From an uncultured Paracoccaceae bacterium (GTDB lineage Bacteria > Pseudomonadota > Alphaproteobacteria > Rhodobacterales > Rhodobacteraceae), in the NCBI GenBank assembly GCA_947492475.1, contig CANLNM010000014.1, positions 1 through 48,046 of the forward strand: a stretch of DNA of 48,046 bases, written 5' to 3'. Of the stretch, positions 25,536 to 39,535 are shown one piece after another; position 1 is the first letter of the stretch, and every line of letters starts with the position of its first letter. The translations under genes were made by a program, and so were the position numbers. The notes below the pieces were generated by a model. That model was not told where the DNA came from and ran no database searches. It saw only the letters and a list, made by a program, of their open reading frames with translations.

Positions 25536-26438
25536 ATGTTTATGAACATAGTGGCGACAATGGACACGATCACAGGGATGCGCACCTTTGCGGCGGTTGC
25601 AACACATGGCTCCTTTACCGAAGGCGCAAAACAGGTTGGCATCAGCACCAAACTTGCCAGCAAATACGTTGGCCAACTCGAAGAGCGCCTGAACGCACAG
25701 CTGTTTCACCGCACCACCCGTCGCGTGGCCATGACGGAAACCGGCGCGGCCTATTTCAAACGCTGCCAACCTTTGCTGGAACAATTTGATGAACTCGAAG
25801 GTCTGGTTCAGGATCGGCAAACCGAGCTTGCCGGTCGGATCAGGATCACTGCGCCCACAGGATTTGGGTCCGGGCAATTGGTTCATATGCTAAAGCCATT
25901 TCAAGTCGCCCATCCCAAAGTGTCGATCGAATTGCGCCTGTCAGATCACCATGTTTCGATTGTCGAAGAAGGGTTTGATCTGGCGATCCGGTTTGGGGTG
26001 TTAAAGGATTCCAGCCTGATAGCCCGCAAGCTGATGGACATGCGGATCGTGCTATGTGCCGCGCCCAGCTATTTGGCCGCCCATGGTGAACCCAAAGACC
26101 CCGCCGCATTGGCGACCCATAATTGTCTGTTGCAAAGCACGCTCACGACAACTGACAGTTGGGAATTCAAAGGCAAGTCAGGCCCTTACACTGTCCCAGT
26201 GACGGGCAATTTTAGGGCCAATTCGCCGCTCGCCGTGGCCAATATGGCGGCGGACGGTTTGGGGATCGGTCGCGTGCCGTTATACACCGCCCGCCCGTTT
26301 CTGGACGATCAACGCCTGAAATTGATCTTTGAGGACCAAGAGGCAAGGGTCATCGGCCTCTTTGCGGTCTATCCGCCAAGCCGACATCTGACCGCCAGAA
26401 TTCGCGCACTCATTGATCATCTGGCCAGCCAGTTTTAA
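25536..26438 (+). CDS. LysR family transcriptional regulator
   Basis: 300 residues as drawn; an ATG at 25560 would give 292 and puts the helix-turn-helix at the usual distance from the N-terminus, so either start is possible. The HTH is FAAVATHGSFTEGAKQVGIS, with a linker helix at 60-88 and the substrate-binding domain at about 92-295. LysR proteins commonly regulate the divergent neighbour, here the GST-led operon; the effector is unknown. Its stop overlaps the ohrR stop by four bases, tail to tail. Confidence 0.92.
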   Translation: MFMNIVATMDTITGMRTFAAVATHGSFTEGAKQVGISTKLASKYVGQLEERLNAQLFHRTTRRVAMTETGAAYFKRCQPLLEQFDELEGLVQDRQTELAGRIRITAPTGFGSGQLVHMLKPFQVAHPKVSIELRLSDHHVSIVEEGFDLAIRFGVLKDSSLIARKLMDMRIVLCAAPSYLAAHGEPKDPAALATHNCLLQSTLTTTDSWEFKGKSGPYTVPVTGNFRANSPLAVANMAADGLGIGRVPLYTARPFLDDQRLKLIFEDQEARVIGLFAVYPPSRHLTARIRALIDHLASQF

Positions 26439-26908
26439 TCTGCGATGTCCGTCGGGGCGCTGCGGCCTTCAATGAAAGATTTGATCGCGTTCATTTGGGC
26501 AATCAGGTCCTGCGCCTGTGTGGGATCAACCCCGATTGCGCAGCCAATCGCGCCGGGCACCTGCACTGCGTCGTGATATAGCCCGCGCCCTTTGGCCGTC
26601 AGGAAAACCTCAACCCGGCGTTCGTCGTCTTTGCTTCTGATGCGGTCAACGATGCCGAGTTTTTCCAATCGTTTCACCAGCGGCGTCACGGTCGCCTGAT
26701 CCACCTGCAACTGTGTAGCTATCTGTTGAACCATCAGACCGTCCTGCTGCCACAGCGCCATCAGAGCCAGATATTGTGGATAGGTTATGCCCATCGGTGC
26801 CAGTAACGTCCTGTATTCCTTGGTAATTGCGCGCGACGCTGAATAAAGCGCAAAACACAATTGATCCTCAATCCGCAGGCGGCTGTCTGTTTTTTCTGTG
26901 GGTTGCAT
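26435..26908 (-). CDS. ohrR: Organic-hydroperoxide-sensing repressor OhrR (two-cysteine type)
   Basis: 157-residue MarR-family regulator. The sensing motif EDQLCFALYSASRAITKEYR with the reactive C18 and the ITYPQYLALMALW block are diagnostic of OhrR. The winged helix is at about residues 55-105. A second cysteine, C123, matches the place of the resolving Cys in Xanthomonas-type OhrR (22/127), so oxidation should give an intersubunit disulfide rather than a mixed thiol. It is divergent from ohr and should repress ohr until organic peroxides oxidise C18. Confidence 0.93.
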   Translation of the reverse strand: MQPTEKTDSRLRIEDQLCFALYSASRAITKEYRTLLAPMGITYPQYLALMALWQQDGLMVQQIATQLQVDQATVTPLVKRLEKLGIVDRIRSKDDERRVEVFLTAKGRGLYHDAVQVPGAIGCAIGVDPTQAQDLIAQMNAIKSFIEGRSAPTDIAD

Positions 26909-27035
26909 CAGGCATATGCCCCTATTGGTTTGTGCCCAAAGTAAATTTCATCTGCACCTCTTTCAAGTGGCCTTAGGCTGAGACAGGGCTTTCACGGGGC
27001 TGTGAGTTGACTTTGTGATTGCCATGCCAAAAATA

Positions 27036-27060
27036 AATAATGCACTATGTAATAATGCAC
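27036..27060. promoter_or_regulatory. Candidate OhrR operator repeat
   Basis: AATAATGCAC occurs twice (27036-27045 and 27051-27060), 15 bases apart start to start, with TGCA cores that are themselves palindromic. It lies 24 bases before the ohr start codon in the ohrR/ohr divergent region. This is the only clear repeat there, so it is the best guess for the OhrR site or an overlapping promoter. Confidence 0.4.
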
Positions 27061-27083
27061 ACCAAAATCTCAGAGGCCATACC

Positions 27084-27518
27084 ATGACAACAGAAGTACT
27101 CTATTCCACCCAAGCACGTGCCACAGGCGGCCGCGATGGCTTTGCAGAAACTCTGGACGGGTCGTTCAAAATCGCGCTTTCCACCCCAAAGGAACTTGGC
27201 GGTGACGGACGCGAAGGCAATAACCCAGAGCAATTATTTGCGGCAGGTTATGCGGCGTGTTTTTTAGGGGCGATCAAACATGTCGCCGCGCATGATGACA
27301 GCGTGAAAACCAAACTGCCCGAAGATCTGACCGTGACCACAACGGTTGGCATTGGTCCACGTTCCGAGGGGGGATTTGGTCTGGATGTGCAGATCAGCGT
27401 CGCTATCCCCGGTCTGAACAGGGATCACGCTGAGAAACTGATCGGGATTGCCCATGAGGTATGCCCGTATTCCAACGCCACCCGGAACGGTTTGAACATC
27501 ACCCCAACATTGGCGTGA
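27084..27518 (+). CDS. ohr: Organic hydroperoxide resistance protein Ohr
   Basis: 144 residues from the ATG preceded by AGAGG; the frame stays open upstream but has no ribosome site. It is an OsmC/Ohr-fold thiol peroxidase that reduces organic hydroperoxides using dihydrolipoyl electron donors. The peroxidatic C59 lies in AAGYAACFLGAIKHVA and the resolving C127 in HEVCPYSNATRNG. R17 and E49 (NNPEQLFAAG), which tune the active site, are present. It is regulated by the divergent ohrR. Confidence 0.95.
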   Translation: MTTEVLYSTQARATGGRDGFAETLDGSFKIALSTPKELGGDGREGNNPEQLFAAGYAACFLGAIKHVAAHDDSVKTKLPEDLTVTTTVGIGPRSEGGFGLDVQISVAIPGLNRDHAEKLIGIAHEVCPYSNATRNGLNITPTLA

Positions 27519-27565
27519 TCCGGTCGGTGGTCCATGATCCGGCCATCAACCACCCCTACAAATAA

Positions 27566-27593
27566 AAAGAGCCCCGAATAATCGGGGCTCTTT
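27566..27593. terminator. Bidirectional terminator between ohr and rpoC
   Basis: AAAGAGCCCCGA and TCGGGGCTCTTT form a perfect 12-base-pair stem with the loop ATAA. T-rich flanks exist on both strands (TTTGTTGTTT on plus, TTTTTATTT on minus), so it can end both the ohr and the rpoC transcripts. Confidence 0.93.
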
Positions 27594-27614
27594 GTTGTTT
27601 AGAAAAGGGGTCGC

Positions 27615-30600
27615 TTATTCGCGGCTTTCGGGTGTGTCCACAACCAATGTGTCAAACTCGTCACCACCGATGACGTCGTCTTCCATTGGGGCGGCCAAGG
27701 CCACGGCTGCTTCGGCTTCTTCGCGGCGGGCGGACAGGACAACCTTGTCACGCTGGGCCGCGATCGACCGCATCAATTGTGTCGCACCACCGGTCCCGGC
27801 TGGGATCAGACGGCCCACGATGACGTTCTCTTTCAGGCCAACCAGTTTGTCGCGTTTGCCCTGAACCGAAGCTTCGGTCAGAACGCGTGTGGTTTCCTGG
27901 AACGACGCGGCCGAGATGAACGACCGTGTCTGCAACGACGCCTTGGTGATCCCAAGCAGGATAGGTTCGCCTTTGGCTGGGCGGCCCCCTTTGGAAATCG
28001 CCTTTTCGTTGGCTTCGTCAAACTCGGCTTTGTCCACAGTTTCGCCTTTCAGCAATGTGGTTTCACCCGAGTCAGAAATTTCCCATTTCTGCAGCATCTG
28101 GCGCACGATCACTTCGATATGCTTATCGTTGATCTTCACACCTTGCAGGCGGTAAACGTCCTGAACTTCGTCGATCATGTAGTCAGCCAAGGCTTCGACA
28201 CCCATAACCGCAAGAATATCGTGCGGCGCTGGGTTACCGTCCATGATGTAATCGCCCTTCTGGACAAAATCACCTTCCTGAACTGGAATGTGTTTGCCTT
28301 TGGGCACCATGTACTCGACCTTTTCCATGCTCTCGTCAGCTGGCTCAATCGCGATGCGGCGCTTGTTCTTGTAGTCCTTGCCAAAGCGCACATAACCGTC
28401 AATTTCGGAAATGATCGCGTTGTCTTTCGGACGACGTGCTTCGAACAATTCGGCCACACGTGGCAGACCACCGGTAATGTCCTTGGTTTTGGCGCCTTCA
28501 CGCGGAATACGTGCAACCACGTCCCCGGCTTCGACCTGTTGGCCATCTTCGACCGACAGAATTGCGTCAACAGACATTTGGTAGGTCACTGGGTTACCGG
28601 CATCGTTGCGCATTGGTTCGCCATCGGCGCCAACCACAAAGATTTCAGGCTTCAGCTCGTTGCCTTTTGGCGCAGAACGCCAGTCGGTCACGATTTTCTG
28701 GGTCATGCCAGTTGCGTCATCGGTGACTTCGCGCACGGCAATACCGGCGGTCAGGTCAACGTATTTCGCAGTACCGGATTTCTCAGCAATGATCGGCAGA
28801 GTGTATGGATCCCATTCGAACATTTTGTCACCACGGGCAATTTTTGCACCGTCTTTGACAAACACTTTGGAACCGTACCCAACCTTATGGCTGGCGCGCT
28901 CTTCGCCATCGTCGCCCACAATCGCCAGAACCATGTTCCGACCGATGACAACGATTTCACCCGCTGCATTGGTCAGGGTCCGTGCATCGCGGAATTCAAC
29001 CTTACCGTCCTGAGATGCCTCAAGGAAGGATTGCTGACCACCCTGCGCAACGCCGCCAATGTGGAATGTCCGCATTGTCAGCTGTGTGCCGGGTTCCCCA
29101 ATGGATTGGGCTGCGATGATGCCGACTGCTTCGCCGATATTCACGCGTGTACCACGGGCCAAATCACGACCGTAGCAGGTGGCGCAAACGCCGTCTTCGG
29201 CTTCACAGGTCAGCGGCGAACGAATACGCATGGAAACCACATCGGATTCTTCGATCAGGTCTGCCTTGCGTTCGTCGATCAATTCGCCTTGGGCAACCAG
29301 CACTTCGTCTGTGCCGGGAACCATGACGTCGTCTGCGGACACACGGCCCAGCACACGTTCGCCAAGCGACGCAACCACTTCTCCGTCGTTGACAGCCGCT
29401 TCGGCGGTGATCGCCTGTTCGGTGCCACAATCGATGACACGCACGATACAATCCTGCGCAACATCCACCAGACGACGGGTCAGATATCCCGAGTTCGCTG
29501 TTTTCAAAGCCGTATCTGACAGACCCTTACGGGCTCCGTGGGTGGAGTTAAAGTACTCCAGAACGGTCAGACCTTCTTTAAAGTTCGAGATAATCGGTGT
29601 CTCAATGATCGAGCCATCCGGCTTGGCCATCAAGCCGCGCATCCCGCCCAGCTGTTTCATCTGTGTGACCGAGCCACGCGCACCAGAATGGGCCATCATG
29701 TAAACCGAGTTCGGCTCCATTTCGGCACCCTGATCGTCACGTTTGTTCGCCGAGATGGTGTTCATCATCGCGTCGGTGACTTTGTCGTTGGCTTTTGACC
29801 AGGCGTCGACAACTTTGTTGTACTTCTCGCCTTGGGTGATCAGACCGTCCATGTATTGCTGTTCAAAATCCTTCACCTGATCGCGGGTTTCATCAACCAA
29901 CGTCCATTTGGTGTCAGGGATAACCATGTCGTCCTTGCCGAAGGAAATCCCGGCTTTGAACGCTTCGCGGAAACCCATGGTCATGATCTGGTCACAGAAA
30001 ATGACGGATTCTTTCTGTCCACAATACCGGTAAACGGTATCAATGATCTGCTGCACTTCTTTCTTACGCAGCAGACGGTTGACCAGGCTGAACGGCGCTT
30101 TGTTATTGCGAGGCAACAACGCACCCAAACGCACGCGGCCCGGTGTGGTTTCGAACCGCACCATGACTTCGTTGCCTTCTTCGTCGATCTGCGGGATCCG
30201 GCATTCGATCTTGGAATGCAGGTGAACTTCACCCGAATTCAGCGCGTGCTCAACTTCTTGAACATCGCCAAAGACCATGCCTTCGCCTTTTTGACCTTCG
30301 CGTTCGATGGTCGTGTAATACAGACCCAAGATCATATCCTGCGACGGAACGATGATCGGCGCGCCGTTGGCAGGCGACAGAACGTTGTTGGTCGACATCA
30401 TCAGAACACGGGCTTCCAGCTGAGCTTCGAGGCTCAGAGGAACGTGAACCGCCATTTGGTCCCCATCAAAGTCAGCGTTAAACGCAGAACAGACCAGCGG
30501 GTGCAGCTGAATAGCCTTGCCTTCGATCAGCGTGGGTTCAAACGCTTGGATGCCCAAACGGTGCAATGTTGGCGCACGGTTCAACATAACAGGGTGTTCG

Positions 30601-31859
30601 CGGATCACTTCGTCCAAGATATCCCACACTTCGGGACGCTCTTTTTCGACCAGCTTTTTCGCCTGTTTCACGGTGCTGGACAGGCCTTTGGCCTCCAGAC
30701 GTGAATAGATGAACGGTTTAAACAGCTCCAACGCCATCTTTTTGGGCAAACCACATTGATGCAGCTTCAGTTCGGGACCAGTCACAATGACCGACCGACC
30801 AGAGAAGTCGACGCGTTTACCCAAAAGGTTTTGACGGAACCGGCCTTGCTTCCCTTTCAGCATATCGCTGAGGGATTTCAGAGGACGTTTGTTGGCACCG
30901 GTGATGACACGACCACGACGGCCATTGTCAAACAGCGCATCCACAGATTCCTGCAACATCCGCTTTTCGTTGCGCACGATGATATCAGGTGCGCGCAATT
31001 CGATCAGACGTTTCAGACGGTTGTTCCGGTTGATCACCCGACGATACAGATCGTTCAAATCGGATGTCGCGAAACGCCCGCCATCCAGAGGCACCAATGG
31101 GCGCAATTCTGGTGGGATCACTGGGATCACGGTCATGATCATCCATTCCGGACGGTTGCCGGATTCAATGAAGCTTTCCACGATCTTCAGACGTTTGATG
31201 ATCTTTTTAGGCTTCAGCTCGCCGGTGGCTTCCTTCAGGTCCGCACGCAGGGTTTCCGCTTCGGCCTCAAGGTCGATCATCGACAGCATTTCGCGGATCG
31301 CTTCGGCGCCGATATTGGCGGTAAAAGCGTCCATGCCATAGGCGTCCTGCGCGTCGAGGAATTCCTCTTCGGTCATCAGGGCCCCGAATTGCAGGTCGGT
31401 CAGACCCGGTTCGATCACAACGTAGTTTTCGAAATACAGGATGCGTTCCAGATCACGCAGGGTCATGTCCAGCATGAGCCCGATCCGGGACGGCAGCGAT
31501 TTCAGGAACCAGATATGCGCAACTGGGGATGCCAGTTCGATATGGCCCATACGTTCGCGGCGCACCTTTTGCAGGGTAACTTCAACACCACATTTCTCGC
31601 AGACAACGCCGCGATACTTCATGCGTTTATATTTACCACACAGGCATTCGTAATCTTTGATTGGGCCAAAGATACGCGCGCAGAACAGACCGTCACGTTC
31701 AGGTTTGAACGTCCGGTAGTTGATGGTTTCTGGTTTCTTAATCTCACCGAACGACCACGACAGGATCCGTTCTGGTGAGGCCAAAGAGACCTTGATTTCG
31801 TCGAAAACCTTGGCTGGTGTCAGCGGGTTAAACGGGTTGTTCGTCAGTTCCTGGTTCAT
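27615..31859 (-). CDS. rpoC: DNA-directed RNA polymerase subunit beta'
   Basis: 1414 residues, full length for alphaproteobacteria. The N-terminal zinc site [20 protein letters not shown], the active-centre [12 protein letters not shown] with the three Mg-binding aspartates, the bridge-helix and trigger-loop region ([20 protein letters not shown] and [19 protein letters not shown]), and the second zinc site ([15 protein letters not shown]) are all intact. It lies 51 bases after rpoB and is cotranscribed with it. In many relatives the rpsL-rpsG-fusA genes follow on the same strand; here the next genes are ohr and ohrR, after a strong terminator. Confidence 0.98.
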   Translation of the reverse strand: MNQELTNNPFNPLTPAKVFDEIKVSLASPERILSWSFGEIKKPETINYRTFKPERDGLFCARIFGPIKDYECLCGKYKRMKYRGVVCEKCGVEVTLQKVRRERMGHIELASPVAHIWFLKSLPSRIGLMLDMTLRDLERILYFENYVVIEPGLTDLQFGALMTEEEFLDAQDAYGMDAFTANIGAEAIREMLSMIDLEAEAETLRADLKEATGELKPKKIIKRLKIVESFIESGNRPEWMIMTVIPVIPPELRPLVPLDGGRFATSDLNDLYRRVINRNNRLKRLIELRAPDIIVRNEKRMLQESVDALFDNGRRGRVITGANKRPLKSLSDMLKGKQGRFRQNLLGKRVDFSGRSVIVTGPELKLHQCGLPKKMALELFKPFIYSRLEAKGLSSTVKQAKKLVEKERPEVWDILDEVIREHPVMLNRAPTLHRLGIQAFEPTLIEGKAIQLHPLVCSAFNADFDGDQMAVHVPLSLEAQLEARVLMMSTNNVLSPANGAPIIVPSQDMILGLYYTTIEREGQKGEGMVFGDVQEVEHALNSGEVHLHSKIECRIPQIDEEGNEVMVRFETTPGRVRLGALLPRNNKAPFSLVNRLLRKKEVQQIIDTVYRYCGQKESVIFCDQIMTMGFREAFKAGISFGKDDMVIPDTKWTLVDETRDQVKDFEQQYMDGLITQGEKYNKVVDAWSKANDKVTDAMMNTISANKRDDQGAEMEPNSVYMMAHSGARGSVTQMKQLGGMRGLMAKPDGSIIETPIISNFKEGLTVLEYFNSTHGARKGLSDTALKTANSGYLTRRLVDVAQDCIVRVIDCGTEQAITAEAAVNDGEVVASLGERVLGRVSADDVMVPGTDEVLVAQGELIDERKADLIEESDVVSMRIRSPLTCEAEDGVCATCYGRDLARGTRVNIGEAVGIIAAQSIGEPGTQLTMRTFHIGGVAQGGQQSFLEASQDGKVEFRDARTLTNAAGEIVVIGRNMVLAIVGDDGEERASHKVGYGSKVFVKDGAKIARGDKMFEWDPYTLPIIAEKSGTAKYVDLTAGIAVREVTDDATGMTQKIVTDWRSAPKGNELKPEIFVVGADGEPMRNDAGNPVTYQMSVDAILSVEDGQQVEAGDVVARIPREGAKTKDITGGLPRVAELFEARRPKDNAIISEIDGYVRFGKDYKNKRRIAIEPADESMEKVEYMVPKGKHIPVQEGDFVQKGDYIMDGNPAPHDILAVMGVEALADYMIDEVQDVYRLQGVKINDKHIEVIVRQMLQKWEISDSGETTLLKGETVDKAEFDEANEKAISKGGRPAKGEPILLGITKASLQTRSFISAASFQETTRVLTEASVQGKRDKLVGLKENVIVGRLIPAGTGGATQLMRSIAAQRDKVVLSARREEAEAAVALAAPMEDDVIGGDEFDTLVVDTPESRE

Positions 31860-31910
31860 TTTGATACCTCAAATTCGTGCGGAAGGGGAAAGGAGAAGGG
31901 CAAAACGCCC

Positions 31911-36050
<4,140 letters not shown>

Positions 36051-36144
36051 GTGCGTCGTCACCTTTCAATCTCGTGCAGTACGCGATGCCGTTGGGCCTC
36101 GGCGCGCGTCCATCTGAGAGCGGATACAGTTCGGCCTATTCATG

Positions 36145-36257
36145 GCATCCGTCCCAAAGGATGCCTCCCGACCATTGAACCTTTCCAAGTAAAGGGTTTG
36201 CAATAAAACCCTTCGCTAAGACAGGTTCGGCTGGGCCCGCAAAACACGGACCCAGCC
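36145..36257 (-). promoter_or_regulatory. Three stem-loops in the rplL-rpoB intercistronic RNA
   Basis: Three perfect stems lie in the 247-base gap. GGCTGGG/CCCAGCC (36229-36257) can extend internally with CCG/CGG. AAGGGTTT/AAACCCTT (36192-36213) has a six-base loop. GGCATCC/GGATGCC (36145-36166) has an eight-base loop. No long T run follows any of them. In E. coli this gap holds an attenuator and an RNase III site that lower rpoBC relative to rplJL; these stems are good candidates for the same role. Confidence 0.55.
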
Positions 36258-36297
36258 TAAAATATAGGGGCTAAAAGCCGCCCCAAAAGCGCCTGAC

Positions 36298-36669
36298 TTA
36301 GGCCAGCTCGACTTCTGCGCCAGCTGCTTCCAGCTTGCCTTTGATGTCTTCAGCTTCAGCTTTGTCAACGCCTTCTTTGATCTTGCCGCCTTCTTCAACC
36401 AATGTCTTGGCTTCTTTCAGGCCCAGACCGGTGATGCCGCGAACTTCTTTGATCACGTTGATTTTCTGAGCGCCGGCGTTCTTCAGAACAACGTCGAACT
36501 CAGTTTTTTCTTCTGCTGCTGCACCGGCGTCGCCACCAGCTGCAACCATTACAGCGCCGCCAGCTGCGGGTTCGATGCCATACTCGTCTTTGAGGATGGT
36601 TTTCAGTTCTTGTGCTTCAAGAAGAGTCAGACCTACGATCTCTTCTGCAAGTTTTTTCAGATCAGCCAT
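36298..36669 (-). CDS. rplL: 50S ribosomal protein L7/L12
   Basis: 123 residues. The N-terminal dimer domain ([20 protein letters not shown]) is followed by an Ala/Gly-rich hinge (residues 37-54) and the C-terminal factor-binding domain ([20 protein letters not shown], then the [20 protein letters not shown] end). It forms the ribosome stalk with L10 and recruits GTPase factors. It lies 68 bases after rplJ in the rplJL-rpoBC operon. Confidence 0.98.
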   Translation of the reverse strand: MADLKKLAEEIVGLTLLEAQELKTILKDEYGIEPAAGGAVMVAAGGDAGAAAEEKTEFDVVLKNAGAQKINVIKEVRGITGLGLKEAKTLVEEGGKIKEGVDKAEAEDIKGKLEAAGAEVELA

Positions 36670-36737
36670 TTTGCTTTCCGTTCTATTAGATGTGTTCCAA
36701 CGTCAGGGCAGATGCCCCACATAGGTAATCAAGTTGC

Positions 36738-37256
36738 TTAAGCAGCTTCCGCTTTCTCTTCGATCGTCGAAAGGATGCTTGCGATGTTTGAAGCAGGCGC
36801 GCCAATGGCCCCCGCGATGTTGGAACCGGGTGCACCGATGCAACCAACGATCGAAGCAATAAGCTCTTCACGTGATGGCATTTCGGACACGGCTTTCACA
36901 CCAGCGACGTCCAGAGCCGTCTCACCCATGGCACCACCAAGAATAACGAGCTTGTCGTTGGTCTTGGCATAGCCCTGAACAACCTTCGCCGCAGCGACAG
37001 GATCTTCAGAATAGGAGATGACGGTCATGCCCGTCAGGTAGTCAGCAATGCTTGCGCAAGGCTTACCTTCAAGGGCGATTTTGGCGAGCTTGTTCTTTGC
37101 AACGCGAACTGCACCACCTGCTTCACGCATTTGCGCACGCAGATCTTGCATTTCAGCAACTGTCAGACCTTCGTAATGGGCTACCACTACGACGCCAGAG
37201 CTTTCGAAGATCTGGCCGAGTTCGTCGACCAATTTCTCTTTCTGGGCTCTATCCAC
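36738..37256 (-). CDS. rplJ: 50S ribosomal protein L10
   Basis: 172 residues, GTG start with GGAG about ten bases upstream. [17 protein letters not shown] and the [20 protein letters not shown] block are the rRNA-binding domain; the C-terminal helix for binding L7/L12 dimers is at about 140-172. It is the stalk base and, with L7/L12, usually represses its own translation by binding the mRNA leader. It begins a transcription unit here: the neighbouring upstream gene is an oppositely oriented GGDEF-EAL gene rather than rplA. Confidence 0.97.
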   Translation of the reverse strand: MDRAQKEKLVDELGQIFESSGVVVVAHYEGLTVAEMQDLRAQMREAGGAVRVAKNKLAKIALEGKPCASIADYLTGMTVISYSEDPVAAAKVVQGYAKTNDKLVILGGAMGETALDVAGVKAVSEMPSREELIASIVGCIGAPGSNIAGAIGAPASNIASILSTIEEKAEAA

Positions 37257-37412
37257 AGTTTTACTCCAAATTAGGGAGGCTCACGCCCCCCGGCTCTTAT
37301 TTACCGGTCAGACCGGCGTTAAAGTCCGCTACGGGGCTGCCAAAGTCGCCCGAGGTAACACCCCGGCCAATCTTGTCTTTCCCGTCTCAGGCAGGAATTA
37401 TGGGATCAGATG
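37257..37412 (-). promoter_or_regulatory. Probable L10 autoregulatory leader of rplJL-rpoBC
   Basis: The 5' region of the rplJ message contains a perfect short stem CCGGT/ACCGG (37304-37316), a GC-rich longer pairing region upstream, and a CCTGAGACGGG segment. Its position and potential pairing fit the known L10(L12) leader, in which the protein complex binds RNA and blocks rplJ translation. The exact fold was not modelled. Confidence 0.45.
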
Positions 37413-37683
37413 ACCCACCCACCGTCTTGGACGAAACGCAAACAGCGCACGACGAATCGCACGCTGGTTGCAAGAGGTGAAATAATCGCTCTGAACCATA
37501 AGCACAAGAGCCAGAATGCGTCTGTTATGTGCAATCGCGGGAATAGGTCAATTTGGTGCCGTTTCCTGCCGAAATCGGGGAAACAGTTTACAGGCTACAA
37601 AAATCGCCTCATGCTGATTTCCATTATGGTGATCTTCGCTTTCAGTAGCAAACAATTAACACGCATTCAGTAGTCCAGAACAC
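37413..37683. promoter_or_regulatory. Divergent promoter region, rplJ and GGDEF-EAL genes
   Basis: About 270 bases without a gene separate the L10 leader from the start of the GGDEF-EAL gene. Promoters for both strands must lie here. The stretch before the plus-strand gene is AT-rich. I could not place convincing -35 and -10 elements for either direction. Confidence 0.4.
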
Positions 37684-39516
37684 ATGACCAGTGACACGCC
37701 CAAGAAAGTTATTCGGGACTTAGAAGATTATGCAGGGATTGCATCGGATTGGTTTTGGGAAACCGATGCCAATCATCGATTCCAATATTTTTCGCGGCGC
37801 ATGCAAGAAGTCACCAAGGTTGACACCAATATCCTGCTCGGGCGGAGCCGTTATGAGGTCCGCTATGCGGGGGTCAGCCCGGAAGGCTGGAAAGCCCACC
37901 GCGAAGATCTGGATGCCCACCGGTCCTTTCGAAATTTCGAATACCAATTCCTACGCACCGAAGACGCCTCAGAATTGTGGGTTCGGGTCTCTGGTGACCC
38001 TCTCTTTGATGAGGACGGCACCTTTGTTGGGTATCGCGGCACAGGCCATGACGTCACCAAAGAAGTGGTCGCCAAACGCGATCTCATGGCGTCCCTGAAA
38101 GAGCTGGAAAAACGCAACAAAGAGCTGGGCGAAGCGCGCACGGCGCTGGAACGCGCCGCCTTTGAGGATATCCTGACCGGGCTGCCCAACCGGCGCGCCT
38201 TTGAACGGGACCTGCAACAGGTTTTATCCAACCCCAAATCGGACCTGTCGTTGCTGCATATCGATTTGGACAAATTCAAATGGGTCAATGACACGTTGGG
38301 GCATCCCGTGGGGGACGAAGTGTTGGTCGCTGCGGCCCGTCGCATGCAAAATCTGATCGGCGCTGAGAACCCGCTATACCGGGTGGGCGGCGATGAATTC
38401 ATGGTACTGCTGGTGGGCTGTCGCGATCTGGATCACGCCGGTTTCATCGGCGATTCCATTGTTGAGGCCATGCTGGAACCGATGCAGCTGGGGCAACAAC
38501 GCGCAACAGTGGGCGCCAGTGTGGGTGTCTCAATTGGGCTGTCAGGACAGCTGGATGCGCATCAGTTGATATCCCATGCCGATGCCGCCTTGTATCAGGC
38601 CAAACATAACGGGCGCAGCAGCGTTTGCAAAATTTCGGACGACTTGCGCAACGAAACCGAAGATTTCCTGCGCCTGTCCACCCAAATACCCGGCGCAATC
38701 GAACGCGGCGAATTTGTCCCCTATTTTCAGCCGCAATTTGACTGTAGCAGCAATCAAATCATCGGGGCCGAAGCCTTGGTCCGGTGGCACCACCCTGAAT
38801 TGGGCACCTTATTGCCCGGCCGGTTCCTGAAAGCGGCAACCGGAATGGGGCTGATCGACAAAATCGACCAACTGGTTCTGGTAAAGGCATTGGAAACGGC
38901 CGACCGACTGTCGCAAAAAGGGATCAATCTGCCATCTTTATCCGTCAATATCAGCGAAGCCAGACTGATGGACCCAAGCTTGCCCACTGATATTGCGCGC
39001 CTGTGGACCAACCGCAGCTGCACTTTGTCCGTGGAACTGGTCGAAACCATTTATTTCGACGATACCAGCATCAGCGATCAATTTTCAGACAATCTAACGC
39101 AATTGCGCAATCTTGGCGTTCGACTGGAAACCGATGATTTTGGCAGCGGGCGCGCGTCGATCACCGGCTTGCTGCGCTATTCCCCGGACCGGCTGAAAAT
39201 CGACCGACGGCTGGTGCAGGCCGCGGCCCGGGCGCCGGTCCAACACGCCTTGGTATCAGCGATCTTGGACATGGCGCAATCGCTGGGGATCGATACCATC
39301 GCCGAAGGCGTCGAAACTCAGGCGGACATCAACACGATCCGCGCCTTGGGCTGTCATTGTTTTCAAGGTTTTGCCATTTCCCATCCGCTTTGCGAACGGG
39401 ATCTGGAACATTTCCTGACCGCAGATTTTTTGACTCTGCCCGATCAGGACACAAAAAAATCCGGCAGGCCAAAAGGCGCTGCCGGACTTGGATCTGTGCA
39501 CAACTTTCGCCGGTAA
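37684..39516 (+). CDS. PAS-GGDEF-EAL cyclic-di-GMP turnover protein
   Basis: 610 residues, no membrane segment. A PAS domain (about 15-125, YAGIASDWFWETDANHRFQY) leads into a coiled-coil-like linker (about 130-155). The GGDEF domain follows (155-320) with an intact RVGGDEF motif near 235. The EAL domain (335-590) has GAEALVRWHHPE near 362, DDFGSG near 484 and EGVET near 541. Both catalytic signatures look usable, so it may make or break c-di-GMP in response to the PAS signal. The inhibitory RxxD site before GGDEF is absent. It interrupts the usual rplA-rplJ neighbourhood on the opposite strand, and its last 20 codons overlap the rplKA terminator. Confidence 0.92.
   Translation: MTSDTPKKVIRDLEDYAGIASDWFWETDANHRFQYFSRRMQEVTKVDTNILLGRSRYEVRYAGVSPEGWKAHREDLDAHRSFRNFEYQFLRTEDASELWVRVSGDPLFDEDGTFVGYRGTGHDVTKEVVAKRDLMASLKELEKRNKELGEARTALERAAFEDILTGLPNRRAFERDLQQVLSNPKSDLSLLHIDLDKFKWVNDTLGHPVGDEVLVAAARRMQNLIGAENPLYRVGGDEFMVLLVGCRDLDHAGFIGDSIVEAMLEPMQLGQQRATVGASVGVSIGLSGQLDAHQLISHADAALYQAKHNGRSSVCKISDDLRNETEDFLRLSTQIPGAIERGEFVPYFQPQFDCSSNQIIGAEALVRWHHPELGTLLPGRFLKAATGMGLIDKIDQLVLVKALETADRLSQKGINLPSLSVNISEARLMDPSLPTDIARLWTNRSCTLSVELVETIYFDDTSISDQFSDNLTQLRNLGVRLETDDFGSGRASITGLLRYSPDRLKIDRRLVQAAARAPVQHALVSAILDMAQSLGIDTIAEGVETQADINTIRALGCHCFQGFAISHPLCERDLEHFLTADFLTLPDQDTKKSGRPKGAAGLGSVHNFRR
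39453..39486 (-). terminator. rplKA terminator inside the GGDEF-EAL coding end
   Basis: On the minus strand TCCGGCAG and CTGCCGGA form an eight-base-pair stem, with GCC/GGC pairing further inside the loop, followed by seven T. It lies 50 bases after the rplA stop and is the obvious end of the rplKA transcript. The same bases encode part of the C-terminal tail of the convergent gene. There is no T run in the plus direction. Confidence 0.9.
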
Positions 39517-39535
39517 TAACACCCGGCGACGTTGA

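Noticed and set aside
27777-29519. A 580-codon open frame on the plus strand opposite rpoC, and similar long frames at 29832-30704 and 30756-31778
   Set aside because: They are mirror frames of a highly biased coding sequence. The translations are rich in His, Phe, Gln and Asn with no domain, and rpoC on the other strand is certain.
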